From: Scilla litardierei
Taxonomy: Eukaryota; Streptophyta; Magnoliopsida; Asparagales; Asparagaceae
Direction of reading: 5' to 3'
Assembly (NCBI GenBank): GCA_030789695.1
Contig: CM061142.1
Span: forward strand, 357,157,486-357,221,485
DNA length: 64,000 bases
The position numbers and the translations under genes are program-made. This document shows, piece after piece, positions 56,631 to 64,000 of this stretch. Each line of letters opens with the position of its first letter. Positions within the stretch are counted from its first letter, which is position 1. The notes below the pieces were generated by a model. It was not told the origin of the DNA, did no database searches, and saw only the letters and a list, made by a program, of their open reading frames with translations.

Positions 56631-57554
56631 AGTTATTTAATGTTTTTATAACTAAGAAAGAGAAGGAGAAGATATATGTGAGATGTTCCTTAAAACAACC
56701 AAAAAATAACTAAGAACATCATGAAAAAATCACCCAAAAAATCATACGCATTCTCGGAATGATATTCTAATTTTTATTTTTCTTTTATTTTTTGTGTGCT
56801 ATAATGGATTTAATTCATGTGTTCATTGAGGAAGAAACGAAGAAGAAAATGGAAATTTTGGTATTTTGTTCATTTAAAAAAAACTCATCTAGTCAACGTT
56901 GACTAGGGGTTTCTTACAATGATTAAAGTTCAATGGGGGCTTTAAGAGTTTCAACATTTACACTGGTTTTTTTTTTAAAACAAGCAAAAATTCGAGGGGG
57001 TTTCAAAATTTTATTAAGTTAAAAAAGGAGGTAACTGATGTGGTTGCTGGTTTCTTTGTGTCTATCATTATGGTTACTTAAGAGTATTCCTTTTTCCTAG
57101 ATGAGTAAGAACTAGAGGAGCAAAAAATCTTCAATGAACAAAAAAGGCTTTACTCAACAATAAGCTAACTTTCACCTTTAAAGAATTGCACTATATGGGA
57201 GGGTAGGCAAAAGTATTATAACAATAAGTGGAGCTGCTAAACATCATTATTCAAAGACCATGTTATGATATTAAATCCACTCCTAACATCAAAGGATCCT
57301 CATATATGTGATCTACTCTGTCCTTATAGAGACCAATGCATAGGCATAGTTGACTTATTCCACGTTTGATATGGTTATTGAATGAACATCAACCTTCTTA
57401 ATGAAACATAGCAGAGAGATGTTATATTTCTCGCAAGTCTACCTACCGATGGATCAGCCTTCGAGGATATGTCCATTGATATGTTGTCCTTCAATCATTT
57501 GACAACTTGATGGAAGATAATCTTGAAAATTATCCCTTTTCTTTGTATAATATC
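56631..57554. other. AT-rich interval without recognised features
   Basis: Poly-A/T runs and no ORF above background on either strand. It may be more of the old copia LTR or a decayed element. Confidence 0.4.
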
Positions 57555-57730
57555 TGTTGCAGGTCAAATCCACCCAACAATAAAATTTGTATAGGGGGAA
57601 TCAAGAGTACAATGATTACAAGTGGTTGGGTCGTAAAAGAGGCTAATACGCCCTAGAATACGCTTTGTAGGCGAAGCATCCATGGTCTCCGATTGGTCTC
57701 CGATTGCCTGGTAGGTGGGCCGAGCATCTG
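57555..57730 (-). repeat. Truncated LTR related to that of element F
   Basis: tgttgcagg..caataaaatttgtatagggggaatcaagagtaca parallels the end of the F LTR (tgttgcggg..caatgaatttgtattgaggggaaccaagggcac). It breaks off where element H begins. Confidence 0.45.
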
Positions 57731-57959
57731 ACGTGCGTTTATATTTCATATATTCACGCACATCTTCTTTTGTTTTTTTCCGTTATTTTCCGCCGTCTCG
57801 TATCCGTTTTCTCGTATTTTCTTGTTTTCTTTCACTTCTCTGTGTTTTTACGTGTTTACAGGAGTTTGACAGCGTAGGGGATGTTTAACGATGATATCAT
57901 AAGTCCCCGGAGCAACGGGAGGAGTCACGCGTGATCCAGGGGGTCAAACGACAAAGATC

Positions 57960-58430
57960 TCCATCTTTCAGCCCCCCACTCGATCGGTTGGATACGCCAA
58001 CCGATCGGGTGATGCACGCGTGCACGACCCAGACAGCCGCTGAAGCGATGAGAGTGTCAACCGATCGGGTCGGAGGCCAGTTCAACCCGACGGTTCTCTA
58101 TGGAAAACTGGAGCTGGAATCCAACCGATCGGGTGATCTTCACCCGATCGGTTCATCTGTAGCCGTATCCTCGAAGTGATGACCCGGAGAGCTCACCCGA
58201 CCACCAGCAGACCGTGCCAAAACATCCAAGGTCTTTGTCTTTTTGGGCAACAATTCCAACCGATCGGTTGATTTATCAACCGATCAGATCACCTGATGAG
58301 CTCAAGATCCAAACAACGAGCAGCTTCTGCCAACCGACCGTGTCACCTGACCGGGTGAAATTCTGAAGATTGCTGCCGAAGTTCGCAGTAGGTCACCCGA
58401 TCGGGTGATTCTTCACCCGATCGGGTGATG
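57960..58430 (+). repeat. Palindrome/hairpin array (cacccgatcgggtg type), H LTR copy 1
   Basis: Repeated perfect palindromes and inverted pairs: tcacccgatcgggtga (16 bp) at 58393-58408 and 58413-58428; caaccgatcggttg near 58258. A 14-bp stem with a 3-base loop is at 58123-58153 (aaccgatcgggtga, tct, tcacccgatcggtt). The last palindrome ends about 11 bp before the TATA box. Confidence 0.92.
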
Positions 58431-58438
58431 TCGTTTTC

Positions 58439-58448
58439 TATATATAGA
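58439..58448 (+). promoter_or_regulatory. TATA box, H LTR copy 1
   Basis: tatatatag-type box (ctatatatag) right after the palindrome array, followed by the gaagctctaggtttc start region. Confidence 0.65.
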
Positions 58449-58849
58449 AGCTCTAGGTTTCTAGAAACGGTAGTTGTTATTTTTTTGCTGTTGTTCTCTC
58501 TTGTGACGGCTGCAATTTCTCTGTTATTTGTAAGTGTTTTGATCTTAACCAAACTTTGATATCATCTTAATTGCATTGCTATTACTTCATTCCAATCATC
58601 TGATTATGTTTTTAACGGTCGATTTTCATTTAGATTGCTTTTTAGCAAATATGTGTGAGTAGTTCCCAAATCTGAGATTTTGGTGGAAACCCCTTCGTGG
58701 GTTCTCCCTGATGCGTCCATAGGACTAGGAAATCGATAGGGATTAGGAATCTATCGGTTACGCGGGGTGTTTCATTGTCATCGGCGGGAAAAAGACCGCC
58801 TTTGACCGTTGGGCCAAGGGGGAATAAACTTGTCGGTTGACTCTGACTT

Positions 58850-60502
58850 GCGTTTATATTTCATATATTCACGCACGTTTTCTTTTGTGTTTTTCCGTTA
58901 TTTTCCACCGTCTCGTATCTGTTTTCTCGTATTTTCTTGTTTTCTTTCACTTCTCCGTATTTTTTCGTGTTTGCAGGAGTTTGCAAGTGTAGGGGATGTT
59001 TAACGACGATATCATAAGTCCACGAAGCAACGGGAGGAGTCACGCGTGATCCAGGGGGTCAAACGACGGAGATCTCCATCTTTCACCCCCCCACCCGATC
59101 GGTTGGATATGCCAACCGATCAGGTGATGCACGCGTGCACCACCCGACTAGCATCTGAAACTACGGGAGCATCAACCGACCGGGTCACCGACCGGTTCAA
59201 CCCGACTAACTTCTCGGGAAATTAGAGCTGAAATCCAACCTATCGGGTGATCTTCACCCGATCGGTTCTTCTGTAGCCGTTTCCTCAAAGTGATGACCCG
59301 AAGAGCTCCCCCGACCGCCAGTGAACCGTGCCAAAACGTCCGAAGTCTCTATCTTTTTGGGCAACAATTCCAACCGATCGGTTGATTTATCAACGGATCG
59401 GTTCACCCGATGAGCTCAAGGTCCAAACGACGAGTAGCTTCCGCCAACCGACCTTGTCGCCTGACCGGGTGAAATTTTGAAGATTGCTACCGAAGTTCGC
59501 AGCAGGTCCCCTGATCGGGTGATTCTTCACCCGATCGGGTGATGTCGTTTTCTATATATATAAGCTATAGGTTTCCAGAAAACGAGAGTTGTTATTTTTT
59601 GCTGTTTTTTCTCTCTTGTGACGGCTGTAGTTTCTTTGTTATTTGTAAGTGTTCTGATCTTAACCAAACTTTGATATTATCTTATTTGCATTGCTCTTAC
59701 TACTTTTCAATCGCCTGATTATGTTTTTAACGGTCGATTTTCATTTAAATCGCTTTTTACCTAAAATGTGTGAGTAGTTCCCAAATCTGGGATTTTGGTG
59801 GAAACCCCTTCGTGGGTTCTCCCTAATGCGTCCATAGGACTAGGAACTCGATAGGGATTAGGAATCTATAGGTTACGCGGGATGTTTCATTATCATCGGC
59901 GGGAAAATGACCGCCTCTGACCGTTAGGCCAAGGGGGAATAAACTTGGCGGTTGACTCCCTAGTCATAGCTCACGCCCTTAGTGTAGACGTCGAATCCTA
60001 GCGCGCGGGAGCGGCAGGATGAGATGCTGGGAGTTATCGTTGCGAGCCTAGTGCTCCCGGAGTCGGTCAGTGTTAATGGACATGGGAATGCCCACTGACC
60101 AAACCTGGGAAGTCGGGTGTATCATCCTGGGCACCGACCGGAATATCGGGCCCATGGGACGCTGGTATCACTCATAGAGGCTACGTCTCACCACTAGACC
60201 CTCATTCCGATCGTTATCCCATCCGTCGGCCGTATAGATGAAAATCACACGATAGGGTGGAAACCGAAGTCCCGGGTTTCCCTTTATATTGTTTATCCAT
60301 CGCATTCTATTTCTGTGACAACAGATCTACCGATTCGGGCTAGCTCCCTCATGTGGTGATTCCGGTCCTTTCTGACACAAGAACAATATCGCCTCCCTGA
60401 GTTTGACCCCCAAGCCACACTACAACACCGTGCGCTTGCGGTTATAAATATTTAAATCTCACGCCCCTACCATATATTGCATGCATCTGACACGCACAAC
60501 GT
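58850..60502 (+). repeat. Element H LTR, second and complete copy
   Basis: Starts tgcgtttatatttc. The first 1.1 kb aligns with 57731-58842. It then continues through a unique 540 bp to about 60502, just before the primer site; the exact 3' end is uncertain. Palindrome array 59090-59545 and a TATA box (tctatatatataa, 59551) are present. Confidence 0.75.
59090..59545 (+). repeat. Palindrome/hairpin array, H LTR copy 2
   Basis: Same layout as copy 1 with individual words mutated (for example cctatcgggtgatcttcacc at 59240, stem partly lost; the pair at 59513-59542 is largely kept). Confidence 0.88.
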
Positions 60503-60519
60503 GGGGACGTCAAGCTTTA

Positions 60520-60537
60520 TGGCACCGTTGCCGGGGA
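60520..60537 (+). other. Primer-binding site of element H (tRNA-Asp type)
   Basis: tggcaccgttgccgggga, one base different from the D site type (tggcgcc). Sets the plus orientation. Confidence 0.87.
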
Positions 60538-60706
60538 GGCAACGTGCTTGTTATTTTAGGATCTCATGAACCCTTGACTCTAGCTCTCATCTCTATCTCG
60601 CGATAATTTTTGCATTCTTCTTTTTCATTTTTATTTTTCTTATTTTTATTTTCTATTTTTATCTGTTTCTATCACACTTTTGCTTCACGGGTGTTTGTTG
60701 CTTTTC

Positions 60707-62345
60707 ATGCGCAGGAGTTCAAGGAGTGTAGACGACTTGATTCCTGTTGATCATGAGATAAACGCCACCCTAAGGCGTCTTGCCGCAGATAAGAGAAGAA
60801 GAGAAGAGCCGGAAGCCATGGGGGAGACCACCTCACAAGTCCCTGCTGGAGTACTCAATGCCTTCCCTCGAGTCCACCTCCGCCATCCGTCATCCTGCTA
60901 TTACGGCATCGAGCTTCGAGCTCAAGCTGTACTTGGTGACGTGGATTCAGCAGGATCCGTTCTCGGGGCACCCATGGAGAGCCCCATCGAACATTTGGAC
61001 TGCTTCTTGGAGAAATGTGACACCTTCCGCATAAATGGTGTCACAACTGAGGCGATCCGTCTGAAGCTATTCCCCTTCTCTCAGCGAGATAAGACCAAGC
61101 TGTGGCTTAGGGGAAAGGACCCAAATACGTTCAACACTTGGGAGAATCTTTCAAACGCTTTTCTGACGAAATTCTTTCCTCCGGGGAAGACCATGAAGCT
61201 GAGGAGTGAGATCTCCTCCTTCTCCCAAGCCAGCCACGAGTCCCTGCATGAAGCTTGGACAAGATTTAAGGAGATGCAGCAAAGATGCCCTCATCACGAG
61301 CTTCCCAAGTGGCAGATAATCAATTTTTTCTACAACGAATTGAGGGATGACTTGAAGTCTTCAATGGACGTCGCGACTGGGGGTCCTTCATGTCCCGAAG
61401 TGAAGAAGATGCCGGGAACATTCTAGAAAATATGGCATCAAACAATGAGCGATGGTGTGACGAGAGAGCCACACCTAGATATGGGGCTATCCACAGGGTC
61501 GAGGACGTCGACAAATTATCCAGCAAGTTCGACTTGCTGTCGACCCAGATCTCTGCGCTAATGGTAGGAGCCGGAGGCGCCGGTACACAACATATTGCGG
61601 CGGTGGAATCCAAAGTCATGGGAGACTTCGAGGGTGGTTACATCTCACCATCGTTGGACCAAGCGAGCGCACTATTCTATAATCCTATGAGAAATGCGCT
61701 GTATCCACCACGGACTAGTTCCAATCCGGCCTACTCTCCAAATAACCGGAACCACCCCAACCTTAGCTACCGGGCACCGTATCAGCAACCGCCTCCTCAG
61801 CAGCAACAACAGCTAATATATCAGCCGGCTAGGCCTCAGCAGCAGCAGTTTCAGTAGTAGCAGCCTCCATAATAGTATCAGCAATATGCTCCCAGTAATC
61901 ATCAGCTCATTCAGCAACAGCAGCAATAACAATATGGCCAACAGAGAGCCATCTCTCCGGTTGAGTCCCTCTTGACTCAATACATCACCAACCTAGAGAA
62001 GATAAATTTGACGCTGGAGATGGGGCACAGGGCTCTCACTGATCAGGTAACCCAGCAGGGTTACAAGTGGCGAACCTTCAGAGGTCACAGAATCTATTGC
62101 CGCCATAACCTGAAGTGAACCCGAGGGGAGCAAAACAGACTTTGGCACTCACGCACGAGAATGCGAATGTGTCCACTATCGTATTGAGAAGCGGGACACA
62201 AATCCCCACAAGAGTGCCCCCCAAGGAACCGAAAGCACCATTGGTTGTAGAACGACCAATTGAAAAATTGAATGACGAATGTGCTTCGTCGCCAAAGCAA
62301 ACGACTCCGGAGGGAGTCCTTGAAGAGGAGAAGAAGAAAACCTAG
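60707..62345 (+). pseudogene. gag: Element H gag, Athila type, multiply broken
   Basis: Likely start MRRSSRSVDDLIPVDHEINA at 60707, 170 bp after the primer site; the upstream Met at 60680 is less typical. The core is ASSFELKLYLVTWIQQDPFS, in a shifted frame between about 60870 and 60975. It returns to frame as IEHLDCFLEKCDTFRINGVT, TTEAIRLKLFPFSQRDKTKL, FFPPGKTMKLRSEISSFSQA and SLHEAWTRFKEMQQRCPHHE, a textbook Athila gag block. A further shift near 61390 leads to a glutamine-rich tail (61780-61930) with several CAG/CAA-to-stop changes. A last segment, TLALTHENANVSTIVLRSGT, reads to 62345. No zinc knuckle is seen, as in other Athila gags. Confidence 0.88.
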
Positions 62346-62438
62346 GAAGGGAGCCTCAGATTATTCAAGCCCATTGTGCCTTTTCCACAACGGCTAGCCC
62401 AAGCCAAGATAGACGAGAAGTAAGGCAAATTCTTTGCC

Positions 62439-63044
62439 ATGGTCAAGGATCTAAGCTTGCAAATCCCCTTCCTCGAAGCTATCGAGACGATTCCCTCCTA
62501 CGCAAAATTTTTAAAGGATTTGGTGACAAGAGGGTCCAGAAAGGAGAAGGTCGTATTGATGGCAGAATACAAAGCTCTCATCAGAGAGCAAATCGGCCCA
62601 AAGCTTAAAGACACGGGGATCTTCTCTATCCCTTGTGCAATCAGAGAGGTAAAGATCCATCGTGCGCTCGTCGATCTTGGAGCGAGCGTCAGTTTAATGC
62701 CCTTGTCGCTATATAAGAGGATAGGTATGTGCAACTTGGAGCCCATCGGTATGACCCTACAGCTTACAGACCGATCGGTCAAATATCTGGTGGGGGTTGT
62801 AGATGACCTCCCTCTCAACGTAAGTGGGGTGCATGTGCCAGTGGACTTCGTCGTCATGGACATTCCAGAAGAGGCGCACACCCCCATCATCCTTGGACGG
62901 CCTTTCATGGCCACTGTCAGCATTTTAATAGATGTGAAGAATGGGAATCTTTCTCTTAACGTCGATAACGAAAAAGTCGAGTTTGGCTTAGGGTTATTAA
63001 TGAAGAACCCCAATCCCCGGATGATCCAAGATGTAATATGCTAG
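62439..63044 (+). CDS. Athila-type aspartic protease of element H
   Basis: A 201-codon open frame. The catalytic motif ALVDLGASVSLMPLSLYKRI is the normal Athila variant (D-L-G-A-S). LQLTDRSVKYLVGVVDDLPL and FVVMDIPEEAHTPIILGRPF form the flap and second half. FMATVSILIDVKNGNLSL is the usual end. It would process the gag polyprotein. The Met is only the first after a stop at 62420; in the intact element this was continuous with gag. After the stop the expected RT does not follow. Confidence 0.85.
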   Translation: MVKDLSLQIPFLEAIETIPSYAKFLKDLVTRGSRKEKVVLMAEYKALIREQIGPKLKDTGIFSIPCAIREVKIHRALVDLGASVSLMPLSLYKRIGMCNLEPIGMTLQLTDRSVKYLVGVVDDLPLNVSGVHVPVDFVVMDIPEEAHTPIILGRPFMATVSILIDVKNGNLSLNVDNEKVEFGLGLLMKNPNPRMIQDVIC

Positions 63045-63298
63045 AGTTAGAAGAAGAGAGAGTTGTGGAAGCAAGCTCCTGGGAAATTCTTTCAAGAAAT
63101 CCCCCCGATAGCTTGGAAGACTTAGAAGAACCAGTCGGCCAGAAGAAATATGATGTTGCTAGTAAAGCGGATGCGGCACACACGGTCCCTCCCGGATTTC
63201 AAAATGCTCCTTCGACGAGGAGGAAAGGGAAAGAGCCCATGGGGCTCACCGGAGAAGAGATTTGGATCCTGAAACGAGTGGTGGTAGACGTCATATAA
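63038..63298 (+). CDS. Short acidic ORF after the protease of element H
   Basis: 86 codons starting MLELEEERVVEASSWEILSR, overlapping the protease end by 7 bp. The composition is hydrophilic and no domain is recognised. It may be leftover of the protease-RT linker placed in a new frame. Confidence 0.35.
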   Translation: MLELEEERVVEASSWEILSRNPPDSLEDLEEPVGQKKYDVASKADAAHTVPPGFQNAPSTRRKGKEPMGLTGEEIWILKRVVVDVI

Positions 63299-63599
63299 GG
63301 GAGAAGCACCATGGATCCCATCTACAAAGGAAGGGTCGTCAAACAAGTTTTCTTGTCACCGCCGACGACACCGAAGGCTGCTAACTCTGAGTCTGAAACA
63401 ATGCCGATTTTAGGGCATCACCCCCGTCCACCTTGAATATCATCTATGGTCATCGAGCAAACGACGTTAAACAAAAAGCGCTTCATGGGAGGCAACCCAT
63501 GCTCTAAACCCTTATCTTAGTTTTAGGTTTTTTATTATCTTTATTTTTTCTACTTTAATAATTAAATTCAGCCGTCGAGAAACTTAGGCCATTCGTGAA
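63299..63599 (+). other. Post-integrase region of element H
   Basis: Non-coding. agcgcttcatgggaggcaac (63478) is a word usually found after integrase in Athila elements, so the RT-RNase H-integrase block has been removed between 63045 and this point. Confidence 0.55.
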
Positions 63600-63970
63600 T
63601 TTTTGCAGGAAACAAGCCCTCACCCGATCGGGCGACCAATCAACCGATCGGGTGAGACGTATCAGACGATGGCCCGTATCTGCTCTCCACTGAACCGGTC
63701 AGGTGAAGTAAAGCGTGACCGGGTGGCAGACCGTTTAGAAACGACCGAAGTCTCGGGAATTTTGGAAATTGATCAACCGATCGATTGATACAAAGTGTGG
63801 TCGGGTGACTGACCGGGTGAGCTGTACTAAACCTTCGGGAAAAAGTGTGAAGCGGCCACCCGATCGATGGAGTTCTCAACCAATCGGGTCGCCTGTAGCC
63901 ATGTTTCAGCAATATTTTTGACCTAATTGTCAACTGATCGGGTGAGTTTTCACCCGATCGGTTCGAATTA
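63600..63970 (+). repeat. Internal palindrome array resembling the U3 of element H
   Basis: cacccgatcgggcg, caaccgatcgggtg, gaccgggtga and a stem gatcgggtga, gtttt loop, tcacccgatc (63936-63960), plus shared spacer words (gaagtctcgggaat, gcctgtagcc). Same layout as in the LTR but clearly diverged, and inside the element. Confidence 0.8.
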
Positions 63971-63974
63971 AACC

Positions 63975-63983
63975 CTATATAAA
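63975..63983 (+). promoter_or_regulatory. Internal TATA box after the palindrome array of element H
   Basis: ctatataaa followed by a C-run, 15 bp after the last hairpin. Confidence 0.5.
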
Positions 63984-64000
63984 CCCCCTCACCCGTTCAT

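Larger units (their letters stand above)
57731..58842 (+). repeat. Partial LTR of element H, first of two tandem copies
   Basis: Starts tgcgtttatatttcatata and runs about 1.12 kb to ggttgactc, where the second copy begins with the same start. Both starts are preceded by ctgac. Includes palindrome array 57960-58430 and a TATA box at 58439. Confidence 0.75.
57731..64000 (+). mobile_element. Element H: Athila-type Ty3/gypsy element, 5' part; RT and integrase absent
   Basis: LTR (partly duplicated), tRNA-Asp-type primer site, gag, protease, then directly the sequence that normally follows integrase (gcgcttcatgggaggcaacc, 63479). A second palindrome array with a TATA box lies at the window end. 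The 3' LTR is outside. Without RT and integrase it is non-autonomous. Confidence 0.85.

Noticed and set aside
57960..58430. CRISPR-like array of palindromic repeats
   Set aside because: Repeats are irregular in spacing and orientation, lie in a plant LTR, and no cas genes exist.

Overview
This window is intergenic heterochromatin from a flowering plant. I see no bona fide host gene, no tRNA or rRNA gene and no prokaryotic signal. Almost every base belongs to nested LTR retrotransposons, which are recognised by gag, protease, reverse transcriptase and integrase motifs, by tRNA primer sites and polypurine tracts, and by paired LTRs with 5-bp target-site duplications (TSDs). The species cannot be named from the sequence.

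Layout, left to right. (1) 1-5707 plus 16132-16475: Tekay-type chromovirus 'C' on the minus strand, with its integrase deleted, split by (2) 5708-16126: a complete Tekay-type chromovirus 'A' on the plus strand (TSD gaact). C itself sits in the gag of (3) 16476-20257: an Athila-type element 'D' on the minus strand. Its 3' UTR is split by (4) 20258-29863: element 'B' (TSD gtttg), which has 3.7-kb LTRs, no gag or pol, and one ORF predicted to encode a membrane protein. (5) 29864-32822 continues the Athila relic on the minus strand and ends in an unusual gag-like ORF with an internally duplicated module. (6) About 32823-39175 is a related Athila relic 'E' on the plus strand, head to head with the previous one, ending LTR - 178-bp mini-interior - LTR. 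(7) 39176-40747 and 54800-about 56630 are the two halves of an old, decayed Ty1/copia element 'G', split by (8) 40748-54799: a 14-kb Tat-lineage element 'F' on the minus strand (TSD gtacg). F carries gag and protease but, where pol should be, a 216-bp tandem array, plus two diverged antisense ORFs. (9) 57555-57730 is a truncated LTR. (10) 57731-64000 is the 5' half of an Athila-type element 'H' with a partly duplicated LTR, gag and protease but no RT or integrase.

How the parts relate. Only A carries a full gag-PR-RT-RH-INT-chromodomain order, and it is broken by nonsense codons and a frameshift. B, F, H and the D/E relics lack the polymerase and would need enzymes supplied in trans. B shares with A both its post-LTR motif and a hairpin just before the polypurine tract, so Tekay machinery is the likely mobiliser.

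Most interesting signals: (a) unrelated families (C; D/E; H) each carry arrays of family-specific 12-16-bp palindromes and hairpins just upstream of the LTR TATA box, and H has a second array with its own TATA inside the element; (b) a stem with an AGRA loop just before the polypurine tract, shared by Tekay and Athila elements, with compensatory base changes; (c) frame-restoring introns in the Tekay polyprotein, one conserved in both copies; (d) the unknown ORFs of B and D'; (e) replacement of pol by a satellite-like array and duplication of the antisense gene in F.
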